A stretch of 64,000 nucleotides of DNA from RUG572 sp964386385 (GCA_964386385.1 CAYLRN010000012.1:33858-97857), one strand, 5' to 3'. Positions 28,601-36,083 are shown, counted from the stretch's first letter. Numbers and translations are program-made. The notes: a model not told the origin generated them from the letters alone.

Positions 28601-29432
28601 CCCGCTGCTGTTCGCCGGCGGGAAGGGAGGCGAGAAGGGGGATGATGTCGTCGAAGTCGCCGCGCACGTCGCGCAGGACGTCGGCGGTTTCGCGGATGTC
28701 GCGTTCGCCGGGGAGGAAGACGAGGACGTCGCCGTCGCGCGGGAGCGTCCGCACCGCCGCCGCGACGTCGCGCGGCAGGTCCCGCTCCTCGTCTTCGGGC
28801 GGCGGCATGTGGCGGATTTCGATCGGGAAGAGGCGGCCGGGTACGGAGATGCGCGGCGCGTCGTCGAAGAAGCGGCAGAAGAGGTCCACGTCCAGCGTCG
28901 CGGAGGAGACGATCACCTTCAGGTCCTTCCGCCGCGAGACGGCGCGCTTGAGGATGCCGAGGAGAAAGTCGATGTTAAGCGAGCGCTCGTGGGCCTCGTC
29001 GATGATGATGGCGTCGTATGCGCGGAGGAGCGGGTCGGAGCGCGTCTCCGCGAGCAGGACGCCGTCCGTCATGAATTTTACGCGGGTCTCGTCGGAGACG
29101 CGCCGGCCGAAGCGGTGCTGGTAGCCGACGATTCCGCCGACTTCCGTGTGGAGTTCCCCGGCCACCCGCTCGGCCACGGTGACGGCGGCCAGACGGCGCG
29201 GTTGCGTGCAGGCGATTCTGCGGCCGTTCATGCCAAGTCCGAGCTCCATCGCCATCTTCGGCAGCTGCGTCGTCTTGCCGGACCCAGTGTCGCCGCAGAC
29301 GACCACGACCTGGCTGCGCCTTATCGCGGAGAGGATTTCGTCGCGATGCTCGCATATCGGCAGGTCTGGCGGATAGTTGAGAAAATCCGCAGACGAGGTG
29401 AAGTTGCCCTGACTTGAGTCCTGTTCGTTCAT
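25632..29432 (-). CDS. hrpA: ATP-dependent RNA helicase HrpA
   Basis: The 1266-residue DEAH-box helicase has Walker A GDTGSGKTTQ (about 47-56), DEAHER, SATLD, NVAETSVTIPG and QRAGRCGRLGPG, then HA2/OB domains and a C-terminal DUF3418 region, the full HrpA arrangement. HrpA acts on ribosomes and structured mRNA in the cytoplasm. The start is set at 29432; a GTG nine bases earlier abuts the -10 box and would lie upstream of the expected transcription start. mtaB is upstream on the same strand. Confidence 0.95.
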   Translation of the reverse strand: MNEQDSSQGNFTSSADFLNYPPDLPICEHRDEILSAIRRSQVVVVCGDTGSGKTTQLPKMAMELGLGMNGRRIACTQPRRLAAVTVAERVAGELHTEVGGIVGYQHRFGRRVSDETRVKFMTDGVLLAETRSDPLLRAYDAIIIDEAHERSLNIDFLLGILKRAVSRRKDLKVIVSSATLDVDLFCRFFDDAPRISVPGRLFPIEIRHMPPPEDEERDLPRDVAAAVRTLPRDGDVLVFLPGERDIRETADVLRDVRGDFDDIIPLLASLPAGEQQRAFRPSARRRIILATNVAETSVTIPGIRFVIDSGLARISRYVHRTQVQRLQIEPISQASARQRAGRCGRLGPGVCIRLYSEEDFNGREPFTPPEILRSSLAGVILSMFDLRLGDVAQFPFINPPRPAMVHEGLRELLELGAIERDRDGVPVLSQTGRRLARIPVEPRLARMLVAASENAVLPRVLPVVAALSCDDPRRRPSDEKEREKSAQAHAQFRAPDSDFLGTLKLWRWWQEETAGLSETKARKLAKATYLSYPRMREWRDLVRQLTQLSTRLGLDANGDTGDDAGFHRALLSGLLSKIGHYDPEARDYRGAHGIRFAIHPGSVLAKRQRRKAQVAPDRRKPQTEKPKDASAEWIVAGELVDTSRLFARNAAAIDVGWIESVAGATCRHHVHSPEWDPQSGFVRATEQVTLYGLVIVPARRCDFSRFNPAWARDIFIRRGLVDGEFPQPPAPVRENNGLLNALRRMADKARRPELFDAERLAAHFRNAVPEDVCSATALRKWLAGATRRELALFRLEKKDWWPAEGLSGSDFPETVRIGDARLSLSYRHSPDNPEEDGITCTVRKSDAAALRLWRSDWLVPGALPEKLLWMLSVLPNSVKRVLQPLEDTVSGLMLHLKPGSETLADAVRRVVYSEWGFRIPQDAWDRAQEPPHFRVRFRIRDDATGRVLATSRDLSEALCAAGVEETRTDAVSMAMPSDGGRHVAWDFGTLDETAARGMAGWDVEHHPALHDEGDAVSVRLYSSASAAAAAHELGVTRLCVLAMGREARIPFRSKGMSVTTALFLKTMGYQNEKIADDVLFAAAREAYVANRSPVRDAAEFAKRMDELRCEFNSTQNALAKLVADSLKTAAELSEKAEDEGRYASDTVESVQTQTAWLFFPGFIRFVPFARLMDYPRYLKALSIRLDRARSNPNGDVAKEIRFAPYWNRYVEVATAKKKPRMDARALAEYRWMLEEYRISIFAPEVKASCPVSPKRLDEKWIEAEEV

Positions 29433-29441
29433 TTGCGGCAC

Positions 29442-29450
29442 ATTATACCA
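29442..29450 (-). promoter_or_regulatory. Extended -10 promoter of hrpA
   Basis: Read on the minus strand the sequence is TGGTATAAT, followed by nine bases and the ATG at 29432. Transcription should begin one to three bases before the ATG, giving a nearly leaderless mRNA. No good -35 box is seen. Confidence 0.6.
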
Positions 29451-29501
29451 TATCGTGAAATCGCGTCGCAGGGCGAGGCTGCTTTCGCCGCGCGATTGGC
29501 G

Positions 29502-30665
29502 TCACTGGCGGAATGCCTGCAGGACGTCATGCATGGCGGATTCGACGCGGAGGCGCACGAGCGAGCGTCGGGGAAGTCCGGGGGGGAGAACGCAGCGCAG
29601 ATATTCGCCTGTCCATCCGTTGCCGTCGCGTTCGACGCAGACTTCGACGGCTTGGCCGCGAAACGTCCTGGCGAACGCGACGCGCAGGTCGCGTCCGATG
29701 GCGTCCAGCTCCTTCGCGCGGGCGTGTCGGACGCCTGTCGGGACGGCTTCGTCCATTGCCGCGGCCGCCGTTCCCGGCCGTTCGGAGTACGGAAAGGCGT
29801 GGACGTTCGTGAAAGCGTGGCGGACGAGGAAGGCCATGGTGGCGGCATGGTCGTCCGCCGTCTCGCCCGGAAACCCGGCGATGACGTCGCATCCCAGCGC
29901 GAGGCGCCGGCCGAGGCGTTTTCGCGCCTCGTGGCAGAGGCGTTCGACGTCCGAGGCGGAATACGGACGGCGCATCCGCTTCAGGACGGCATCCGAAGCG
30001 GACTGGAGCGAGAGGTGGATGAAGCGGCAGACGTTGGGATGTGCCGCGAGGGTGTCGATCAGCCCCCCATCGCAAAGTCCGGGCTCGATCGATCCGAGAC
30101 GGACCCTGTGCGGCGACGGGCAGGGCAGTTCCGCAAGGGCGGAAACGAGGTCCGGCAGACCGCGCCCGGAATCGCGGTACAGCGCGAGGTTGCATCCGGT
30201 GACGACTATTTCGCGGAATCCCGCCGCGAGAAACGACGACGCGCGGGCGAGGGCGTCCTTGAACGGGACGGACGCCGGGCGTCCGCGGAAGGAGGGGACG
30301 ATGCAGTACGCGCAGTTGCAGCTGCATCCGTCCTGGACTTTCAGGTAGGCCCGGCTTGTGCGCATGGGGATTGCGCCGTCGGAGGCCGGTGTGGCGAGTT
30401 CGCCGGGAAGGGAGGTGGCGTTCGGAAGACAGCCCGTCGGAAGCACGCATGACGAGGGGAAACGGAGGCGCAGACGGACGATCGCCTTTTCGCAGTCGCG
30501 CTGGGCCTTTGCCGTGATGGAGCAGCCGCGGACGACGATGAAATCGGGGTGAACGCCGCCGTCCAGCGGAACGACCGCGTGTCCGGCCGCTGCGATCCGC
30601 GCCTCGGCGTCTAGCGCTTCCGCGTGGTTGAGGCGGCAGCCGAACGTTGTGAAGGCGACGGTCAT
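29502..30665 (-). CDS. mtaB: tRNA methylthiotransferase, MtaB type
   Basis: The 387-residue radical-SAM enzyme has the N-terminal MTTase domain with Cys in TFGCRLN, VRGCSIT and PTGCLPN (second [4Fe-4S] cluster), the radical-SAM cluster CSCNCAYC, and a short C-terminal TRAM-like part. It should add the 2-methylthio group to N6-threonylcarbamoyladenosine at position 37 of tRNA. The assignment to MtaB rather than MiaB or RimO rests on TFGCRLN and the overall length. It follows the CPBP protease gene by 10 bases in the aspS operon. Confidence 0.87.
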   Translation of the reverse strand: MTVAFTTFGCRLNHAEALDAEARIAAAGHAVVPLDGGVHPDFIVVRGCSITAKAQRDCEKAIVRLRLRFPSSCVLPTGCLPNATSLPGELATPASDGAIPMRTSRAYLKVQDGCSCNCAYCIVPSFRGRPASVPFKDALARASSFLAAGFREIVVTGCNLALYRDSGRGLPDLVSALAELPCPSPHRVRLGSIEPGLCDGGLIDTLAAHPNVCRFIHLSLQSASDAVLKRMRRPYSASDVERLCHEARKRLGRRLALGCDVIAGFPGETADDHAATMAFLVRHAFTNVHAFPYSERPGTAAAAMDEAVPTGVRHARAKELDAIGRDLRVAFARTFRGQAVEVCVERDGNGWTGEYLRCVLPPGLPRRSLVRLRVESAMHDVLQAFRQ

Positions 30666-30675
30666 TGTCCTTCGG

Positions 30676-31443
30676 TCATGCCGCGATGTCGGGGCAGATG
30701 AAGAGCAGCGCCAGGTTGACGCCGTTGAAGAGCGCGTGGAGCGTCATCGGCGCGAGAATCGTGCCGGTGCGCCAGTAGAGCCATGCGAACGCCGCGCCGA
30801 GATACCAGAGCGGAAGAAACGTTGCGGCGTTGACGTGGACGAGCGCGAAGAGGAAGCCGGAAACGGCGACGGCCGCCCATGCCGGAACGGCCGATGCGAG
30901 GCCTCTGAACACCACTCCCCGGAAAAGCGGCTCCTCCACGAGCGGGGCCGCGAAGAGGACGGACAGGCACAGGGCGATGCGGAGGCCAAACGGCTCGCCG
31001 TCGGCGAGCAGGCATTTCACCAGATCCTGGTCCGCCATCGCCGAGCCAGTCGCCCATTCCAGCAGATGGGCGCAGAGCCAGTTGAGGCCGAACGCGACGA
31101 GGAAGACCGGCAGGGCGCACGCAAGGGCAAGTTTCACGGCCCGGCCCCGGTTCGGGCGCGGGGCGTCCGCTTCTGCCGCCGCGCCCTCTTCTTCGTCCAT
31201 GCGCCTTTTCGCGAACAGGGTCGAGACCCATGCGAAGAGGAGAATCGCGGCGAAGAAGACGGACGTCACGGCAAACGAGCAGAGCGCGGCCTTCGTCGTC
31301 ATCACGAGGCCGTGTCCGTGGAGGAACTGCCGCCAGAACGCGGCCGGGCCGTTCGAGAACAGGGCGCAGACAAGGACCGCTCCCGCCAGAACGGCATGGA
31401 GCGGCCCGTATGGTGAACGAATCGGCTTGCGGGGCGGCGTCAT
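30676..31443 (-). CDS. CPBP-family intramembrane metalloprotease
   Basis: The 255-residue protein has about six membrane segments, the CPBP motif LVEEPLFRGVVFRGL (EExxxR), FALVHVN and a late histidine in LHALFNGVN, the residues expected to bind the metal. Members process prenylated or membrane substrates or serve in bacteriocin self-immunity; the substrate here is unknown. The ATG overlaps the stop of aspS (ATGA), implying translational coupling. Confidence 0.85.
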   Translation of the reverse strand: MTPPRKPIRSPYGPLHAVLAGAVLVCALFSNGPAAFWRQFLHGHGLVMTTKAALCSFAVTSVFFAAILLFAWVSTLFAKRRMDEEEGAAAEADAPRPNRGRAVKLALACALPVFLVAFGLNWLCAHLLEWATGSAMADQDLVKCLLADGEPFGLRIALCLSVLFAAPLVEEPLFRGVVFRGLASAVPAWAAVAVSGFLFALVHVNAATFLPLWYLGAAFAWLYWRTGTILAPMTLHALFNGVNLALLFICPDIAA

Positions 31444-33257
31444 TGCGCGGCTTTCGCGTCGCCCTCGTTCGTGCCGCGGATCTTGATGTGGAGTTCGCGC
31501 AGCTGCTGTTCCGTGACGTAGTTCGGCGCGTTCATCATCAGGTCCTGCGCCTTCTGGTTCATTGGGAAGGCGATGACCTCGCGGATGTTCGGCGTGTCGG
31601 CGAGGAGCATGACCATGCGGTCGACGCCGGGGGCGATGCCGCCGTGCGGCGGCGCTCCGTACTGGAACGCGCTGTGGAGGGCGCCGAACTTCTGCTCGAC
31701 AGTCTCCTTCGTGTAGCCGGCGATTTCAAACGCCTTGTACATGACTTCGGGCAGATGGTTGCGGATGGCGCCGGAGGAGAGTTCGATGCCGTTGCAGACG
31801 GCGTCGTACTGGTAGGCGACGATGTCCAGGGGCGGCATTTCGTTCAGCGCCTTCAAGCCGCCCTGCGGCATGGAGAAGGGGTTGTGCGAGAAGATGACCT
31901 TGCCGGTCTCGGGATCCTTCTCGAAGAACGGGAAGTCCACGATCCAGCAGAACTTGTAGCAGTTCCTCTCGCAGACGTCGTTCGTGAGGTGCTGGGCGAT
32001 GTCCGTGCGCACGAGGCCGGAAAGGCGGTGGCACTCGTCCGCCGGCGCGGCCATGAAGAAGAGGCAGTCACCCGGCTCCATCTTGGCGAGGGCCTTCATC
32101 TCCTCGAGCTGTTCGGGCGTGAGGAACTTCGCAATCGGGCCCTTGAGCTCGCCTTCCTTCGTCCAGGAGATGTAGCCGAGGCCCTTGCCGCCGTTGTCCT
32201 TGACGAACGCCTCGCGCTTGTCGAACCAGGCGCGGGCCTCCACGCCCACGATGCCCTTGACGAGCAGTCCCTTCACGAGACCGCCCTGCTCCACCGTGGC
32301 GGCGAACGCCTTGAAGGACGCGCGGTGGAAGAAGTCGCTCATGTCGATCCACTTGAGCGGGTTGCGGAGGTCCGGCTTGTCGGAGCCGTACGTCATCATC
32401 GCGTCGCGGTACTTGATGCGCGGCCACGGCGTGGCGTTGCACTCCCAGGCGGAGAATTTGCGGAACGTCGCGGAGACGACGTCCTCGACCACGGAGAAGA
32501 TCTCGTCCTGCGTCGCGTAGGACATTTCTATGTCGAGCTGGTAGAACTCGCCCGGCGAGCGGTCGGCGCGCGCGGCCTCGTCGCGGAAGCAGGGCGCGAT
32601 CTGGAAGTACTTGTCGAAGCCGGACACCATCAGCAGCTGCTTGAACATCTGCGGCGCCTGCGGAAGGGCGTAGAACATCCCCCGGTGGAGACGCGACGGC
32701 ACGAGATAGTCGCGCGCGCCTTCTGGCGACGAGGCCGTGAGAATCGGCGTCTGGTATTCGTTGAAGCCCTTCGCCCACATCTGCTCGCGGAGGAAGCGGA
32801 TCACCTGCGAACGCAGGACTATGTTGCCGTGCAGCTTTTCGCGGCGGAGGTCGAGGAAGCGGTACTTGAGGCGCATGTCCTCGGACTCCTCCGCCTTCTC
32901 GTCCGGGACGTAGAGCGGCGTGACGTCGGACGGCGATTCCATGACGAGCTCGTTCGCCTCGATCTCGATCTCGCCCGTCGGAAGGGCGGGGTTGACGGTC
33001 TCGGGGTCGCGCAGCTTCACTTCGCCGGTGACGGTGATCACGGACTCCAGATGCGCCTTCTCCACGGCGGAGAAGAACCGGCGCGACGGGTGGACGACGA
33101 CCTGCGTGACGCCGTAGTGGTCGCGCAGGTCCACGAAGAGGATTCCGCCATGGTCGCGGAGGCGGAACATCCATCCGGACAGGCGGACGGTTTTGCCGGC
33201 GTCCTCCTTGCGGAGCTCGTTGCACGTGTGAGTGCGATAGGGATGCATTTCGGACAT
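31440..33257 (-). CDS. aspS: Aspartyl-tRNA synthetase, probably non-discriminating (Asp/Asn) type
   Basis: The 605-residue class IIb synthetase starts with an OB-fold anticodon domain (VRLSGWMFRLRDHGG), then the catalytic core with PQAPQMFKQ, the motif 2 stretch FRDEAARADRSPGEFYQLD, the bacterial GAD insertion, and motif 3 GVDRMVMLL. The form ADRSPGEFYQLDIEMS is the version seen in alphaproteobacterial, chlamydial and verrucomicrobial enzymes that charge both tRNA-Asp and tRNA-Asn; misacylated Asn would then need GatCAB. It heads a coupled operon with the CPBP protease and mtaB. Confidence 0.95.
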   Translation of the reverse strand: MSEMHPYRTHTCNELRKEDAGKTVRLSGWMFRLRDHGGILFVDLRDHYGVTQVVVHPSRRFFSAVEKAHLESVITVTGEVKLRDPETVNPALPTGEIEIEANELVMESPSDVTPLYVPDEKAEESEDMRLKYRFLDLRREKLHGNIVLRSQVIRFLREQMWAKGFNEYQTPILTASSPEGARDYLVPSRLHRGMFYALPQAPQMFKQLLMVSGFDKYFQIAPCFRDEAARADRSPGEFYQLDIEMSYATQDEIFSVVEDVVSATFRKFSAWECNATPWPRIKYRDAMMTYGSDKPDLRNPLKWIDMSDFFHRASFKAFAATVEQGGLVKGLLVKGIVGVEARAWFDKREAFVKDNGGKGLGYISWTKEGELKGPIAKFLTPEQLEEMKALAKMEPGDCLFFMAAPADECHRLSGLVRTDIAQHLTNDVCERNCYKFCWIVDFPFFEKDPETGKVIFSHNPFSMPQGGLKALNEMPPLDIVAYQYDAVCNGIELSSGAIRNHLPEVMYKAFEIAGYTKETVEQKFGALHSAFQYGAPPHGGIAPGVDRMVMLLADTPNIREVIAFPMNQKAQDLMMNAPNYVTEQQLRELHIKIRGTNEGDAKAAQ

Positions 33258-33282
33258 TTTTGCTCTCTTGTTCTTTGTTGCC

Positions 33283-33468
33283 TTACCTTAAGACGCCGGA
33301 CTGCGACGCATTCGCCGCCGACTTCGGCCCCGCGGACCACTCCGGGTCGGTCACCGCCATGCGGTAGAGGGCCATTGCCGCAAGCGTCAGCGCAAGCAGA
33401 AAATACGGAAGGACGGGACTCACCGCCCCATCCCTGGACATTGGTTTCGCCACTGGATATGCGTTCAT
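33283..33468 (-). CDS. Small single-pass membrane protein upstream of aspS
   Basis: This 61-residue frame has one membrane segment (SPVLPYFLLALTLAAMALYR). Its ATG lies seven bases after a TGGTATAAT box, exactly the leaderless arrangement of the GH2 gene, and it is followed 25 bases later by aspS. It has no Shine-Dalgarno site, consistent with leaderless translation. The family is not recognised. It is probably a real short gene in the aspS operon. Confidence 0.55.
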   Translation of the reverse strand: MNAYPVAKPMSRDGAVSPVLPYFLLALTLAAMALYRMAVTDPEWSAGPKSAANASQSGVLR

Positions 33469-33475
33469 GGCGCGT

Positions 33476-33484
33476 ATTATACCA
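33476..33484 (-). promoter_or_regulatory. Extended -10 promoter of the small membrane protein-aspS operon
   Basis: TGGTATAAT on the minus strand, identical in its nine bases to the hrpA box and followed by seven bases and the ATG. Confidence 0.6.
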
Positions 33485-33528
33485 TATTGTCGGGACTAGC
33501 GGAATTCCCCGAAAATAAAGGGTTATGC

Positions 33529-33557
33529 TTGCGCCGTGCGGCGAAGTGTGCTATAGT
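33529..33557 (+). promoter_or_regulatory. Integrase promoter
   Basis: TTGCGC (33529-33534) and TATAGT (33552-33557) lie 17 bases apart with TGC before the -10 box. The start of transcription should be near 33564. Confidence 0.6.
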
Positions 33558-33567
33558 TCGCGCCCGT

Positions 33568-33584
33568 GTTGCGGATGTCGCAAC
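33568..33584 (+). promoter_or_regulatory. Inverted repeat just downstream of the integrase start of transcription
   Basis: GTTGCG and CGCAAC form a perfect inverted repeat around GATGT, placed a few bases after the expected +1. It could be an operator or a 5' hairpin on the mRNA; it differs from the ribbon-helix-helix operator. Confidence 0.4.
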
Positions 33585-33590
33585 GCGAAG

Positions 33591-33602
33591 CCAAGACAGA
33601 AA
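33591..33602 (+). repeat. Prophage leader motif, copy 1 (before the integrase)
   Basis: CCAAGACAGAAA in the 5' leader of the integrase gene. The consensus of eight copies is CCAARACAGRRA, all in the sense of the gene they precede; one copy (36747) has CGG in place of CAG. Confidence 0.6.
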
Positions 33603-33628
33603 TCAACCAATGACCGAAAGGCACACAC

Positions 33629-34756
33629 ATGGGCCGAAGAAGAAACGGAAGCGGTACGCTGTACCGACGGGGCGCGACGTGGTACGCGCAAATCAAGGTC
33701 GGTGAGCGCGTTCTGCGCCTCTCCACGGGCGAGACGAACAAGCGAAGGGCTACCGCGAGGCTTGACACGCTGGCGCGGGGCTACGACCTCTCCGACGAGG
33801 AGCGGCTTGCCGCCGTCGCCGCCGCGTTGCGGCCACGGGACGAAAGCGTTGCAGTCGAGGACGCTTTCACGCGGTATGTCCAATGCCCGCGCTGTCCGGC
33901 AAGCGGAAGCAAGGTGGCGAACAGGCGTTACGCGTGGTTGCGCTTCCTCCGGTGGGCGAAGGGCGGCGCGAAGTCGCCGAAGGGAAAGCCCATGCCGCCC
34001 GCCTGTCCCCGACTGCGGACGCTCGACGAGGTGGACGAGGGCGTGGCCGCGAAGTTCGTTGCCGAAATGCGGGGGCAGTACGCGCCGCAGACGCTCGTTC
34101 TGACCGTCTCGGAACTCTCGCAGATGTGGCGCGGGTTGCGCATGGCGCAGAACCCGTGGGCGGAACTCCCGCCGCTACATGGCGGCTCTGAAATGCGCCG
34201 CGCCTTTACCGACGAGGAGCTGCGACGGATAATCGACGGCGCGGACGGCGAGTTGCGGACGCTCATGCTGGTAGGTACGTACACGGGGCTTCGCATTTCC
34301 GACGCGGCTACCCTGCGCTGGGAGAGCGTCGCGCCCGACCTGTCGACGATTGTCTTGAAACCGCGCAAGACCGCGCACACGTCCGGCCTGACCGTGGCGA
34401 TACCCGTTCATCCAGCGCTCCGCGCCGCGCTGGGGGCGCACGGAGGCATGGGGTATGTAATGCCCTCCATGGCGGCAAAGACGGCCTCTGCGCGTTGCGA
34501 CGCGGTGGGGCGGCACTTGCGGCGGTGCGGCATAGAGACGAGCGAGAGGCGCGACGGCTACCGCTTCCGCGTGGCGGTGCATGGCTTCCATTCGTTCCGG
34601 GCGACCTTCGTGACGCGGCTTGCGAACGCGGGAATGCCTCTTGCGCAGCTGCAGGGGCTTGTCGGCCACGTCTCGCCGCGTATGACGATGCACTACTACA
34701 GGGCGGACGCGGAGGCGGCGCGGGAGACGCTGGAACGGCTGCCCGCGCTTGGGTGA
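33629..34756 (+). CDS. int: Tyrosine-family phage integrase
   Basis: The 375-residue recombinase has an N-terminal arm-binding domain (GSGTLYRRGATWYAQI), a core-binding domain with a CPRCP pair at 86-90, and the catalytic domain with R222 (TGLRISD), K247, H321 and R324 (HGFHSFRATF), H347 (GHVSP) and the Tyr nucleophile at 356 or 357 (MHYYRAD). It should catalyse integration and excision of the prophage. It is the first prophage gene and is read into the element. The start uses CGAAAGG seven bases upstream; an out-of-frame ATG in the leader is ignored. No tRNA gene or visible attachment core was found near it. Confidence 0.93.
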   Translation: MGRRRNGSGTLYRRGATWYAQIKVGERVLRLSTGETNKRRATARLDTLARGYDLSDEERLAAVAAALRPRDESVAVEDAFTRYVQCPRCPASGSKVANRRYAWLRFLRWAKGGAKSPKGKPMPPACPRLRTLDEVDEGVAAKFVAEMRGQYAPQTLVLTVSELSQMWRGLRMAQNPWAELPPLHGGSEMRRAFTDEELRRIIDGADGELRTLMLVGTYTGLRISDAATLRWESVAPDLSTIVLKPRKTAHTSGLTVAIPVHPALRAALGAHGGMGYVMPSMAAKTASARCDAVGRHLRRCGIETSERRDGYRFRVAVHGFHSFRATFVTRLANAGMPLAQLQGLVGHVSPRMTMHYYRADAEAARETLERLPALG

Positions 34757-34782
34757 GGCCCCGAACCGAAACCCTAGCCGCC

Positions 34783-34820
34783 CGAAACGGAGGCCGCGAT
34801 TTTCCGCGGCTTCCGTTTCG
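34783..34820. terminator. Long hairpin between convergent integrase and TPR-like genes
   Basis: Arms CGAAACGGAGGCCGCG and CGCGGCTTCCGTTTCG pair over 16 bp with one G-T wobble and a six-base loop. It ends four bases from the stop of the minus-strand gene, so it probably ends transcription from both sides, although neither side has a T-run. Confidence 0.65.
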
Positions 34821-34823
34821 CCT

Positions 34824-35583
34824 TCAGTCTGCGGCATAGACGCCATGGGGGTTGTCGTTGCCGAACACGGCGGAAATGTCCACTTCGTCGATGGACGGAT
34901 ACTTTCCGCCCATGCCGACAACTGAAATGCACTTCCCGTGCCATTTTTCGCATGGTTCGCCCTTCAGGCCGCAGTCGCCGACCCTGCCTACCGTCCAACG
35001 GCATTCAAGCGCCTCGGCCCTTATGTCCGCGATGCGCATTGATGGCAGAGACCGTTCGGCGGCTCTCGCCTCTCGTTCGTGTTCCTGCGCAAGCGCGGCG
35101 TTGCCAATCTCCCGCGCCGTCTCCGCCGCCACGGCATGGGCGGACATCGCCGCAAAAGCGCGCGCTTCTCGTTGGCCGCCACCGACTTTCGTTCCGGCGG
35201 CTTCCCATTTCCCACGCAGAATGTCGTTGGCCTCCTCGATCGCCTTCTTGTACCGTCCAGCAAGGATCAGATGCTCGGAATGCGGAGAAGCGTTGCAATG
35301 GGATAGACGATGCATACCGTTGCCTCCGCGCCGCCCGCAGCGACTCGACGGCCTTGTCGTATTGCTTCGCCCGCCTGTATGCGGCTGCCTGTTTGCGCAA
35401 CTCGCTTTCGCGTTTCAGCATGGCGGCTTCCGCCGCTGACGGCCTGTGTTCGACGCGCACACTTTCGATTTCAATGCTGCGCTTGCCTGATTCCGGCTTG
35501 CGCTTTCGCCGCTTTTTGGACTTCGCGCTACCCAAAATCAGACAGGCCGCGACAACCACTACGGCTATAGTTGTAAAATTCAT
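34824..35583 (-). pseudogene. Membrane-anchored TPR-like protein, apparent frameshift
   Basis: Translation from the ATG at 35583 gives a membrane segment (TTIAVVVVAACLILG), a basic linker and a TPR-like helix pair (YRRAKQYDKAVESLRAARRQ). At about codon 89 the TPR pattern continues in the +1 frame from 35315 (LAGRYKKAIEEANDILRG) to the stop at 34824, ending in a Cys-rich tail with C-x10-C-x6-C spacing. Read through, the product would be about 250 residues. No clear slippery heptamer is present, so a one-base indel, a sequencing error or two overlapping genes are the options. The ATG lies seven bases after a TGGTATAAT box, so it would be leaderless. Confidence 0.55.
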
Positions 35584-35590
35584 GCGTAGC

Positions 35591-35599
35591 ATTATACCA
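35591..35599 (-). promoter_or_regulatory. Extended -10 promoter of the TPR-like gene
   Basis: TGGTATAAT on the minus strand, seven bases before the ATG at 35583; same box and spacing as the promoter upstream of aspS. Confidence 0.6.
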
Positions 35600-35653
35600 A
35601 AGGAGCCGTTAGAGCAACCATAGAAAAAATATGGGAAAATCATAAAAACCATA

Positions 35654-35683
35654 TTGACAGGGTGATTCAACCTGTAATATAAT
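35654..35683 (+). promoter_or_regulatory. Promoter of the triple ribbon-helix-helix operon
   Basis: TTGACA (35654-35659) and TATAAT (35678-35683) are both perfect, separated by 18 bases. The spacer is filled by a palindromic operator. It is the strongest promoter by sequence in the window. Confidence 0.85.
35657..35675 (+). promoter_or_regulatory. Palindromic operator O1 in the early promoter
   Basis: ACAGGGTGATTCAACCTGT is a 19-bp palindrome with a central T; the two arms match at 8 of 9 positions. It overlaps the end of the -35 box and fills the spacer, so bound protein would block RNA polymerase. The core GGTTGAATCACCC recurs twice downstream in the opposite orientation. Confidence 0.75.
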
Positions 35684-35722
35684 ATCGCGCCGAAGCCCCT
35701 GGCAGGCAAAGTGCGGGGCAAC

Positions 35723-35734
35723 CCAAGACAGAAA
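35723..35734 (+). repeat. Prophage leader motif, copy 2 (before the first RHH gene)
   Basis: CCAAGACAGAAA followed by GGAA, about 33 bases after the expected transcription start and 12 bases before the ATG. Confidence 0.6.
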
Positions 35735-35746
35735 GGAACCCGAACG

Positions 35747-35968
35747 ATGGCCAATATGCAAAGCCCCGAAAAAACGCGAGTGGGCTTACTGATAGACAGG
35801 AAGGTTGCGGCAAGGCTCGACAAAGCCGCCGCCCGCGCCCGCCTGTCACGCAACGCCTATGCGAACGCGCTCATAGATGACGCGCTTGCCACAGTCAAAC
35901 TCACCAAGGAAGAAATCAAGGAGATTGAAAATGAGATTGAAAGAATCCGCCGTACACGTCACGCTTGA
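35747..35968 (+). CDS. Ribbon-helix-helix DNA-binding protein 1
   Basis: The 73-residue protein fits the CopG/Arc fold: a strand (KTRVGLLID), helix A (RKVAARLDKAAARAR), a turn, helix B (RNAYANALIDDALATV), and an added charged helix (EEIKEIENEIERIRRTRH) that could mediate oligomerisation. It is the first gene behind a strong promoter whose spacer holds a palindromic operator, so it is the likeliest autorepressor. Its last 38 bases overlap the second RHH gene. Confidence 0.7.
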   Translation: MANMQSPEKTRVGLLIDRKVAARLDKAAARARLSRNAYANALIDDALATVKLTKEEIKEIENEIERIRRTRHA

Positions 35969-36083
35969 CATTGACCGCGACCGCCTCGACAGGGTGGCCG
36001 CGCTTGCGAAGGTGAAGGGAGTCTCAACCAAGAAACAACTCACGCTTTTTTTGACCGAGAGGTTGAATCACCCCAGAAACTAA
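35931..36083 (+). CDS. Ribbon-helix-helix DNA-binding protein 2
   Basis: The 50-residue frame starts seven bases after AAGGAG, inside the end of the first RHH gene. It has the minimal RHH pattern: strand AVHVTLDID, helix RDRLDRVAALAKVKG, helix STKKQLTLFLTERL. Its 3' end contains operator copy O2. The short length is normal for Arc-like repressors (53 residues in phage P22 Arc). It may be a second repressor or antirepressor of the same operator. Confidence 0.6.
   Translation: MRLKESAVHVTLDIDRDRLDRVAALAKVKGVSTKKQLTLFLTERLNHPRN
36059..36075 (+). repeat. Operator copy O2 (direct repeat)
   Basis: GAGGTTGAATCACCCCA, containing the core of O1 in inverse orientation, overlapping the end of RHH gene 2. 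Confidence 0.7.

Noticed and set aside
31230..33518. A 762-codon open frame on the plus strand across aspS
   Set aside because: It is a shadow of aspS and the CPBP gene, both of which are well supported on the minus strand.
33482..33628. A tRNA gene or obvious attachment core at the left prophage edge
   Set aside because: No cloverleaf or T-loop motif is visible, and the right end is outside the window so no repeat can be matched.
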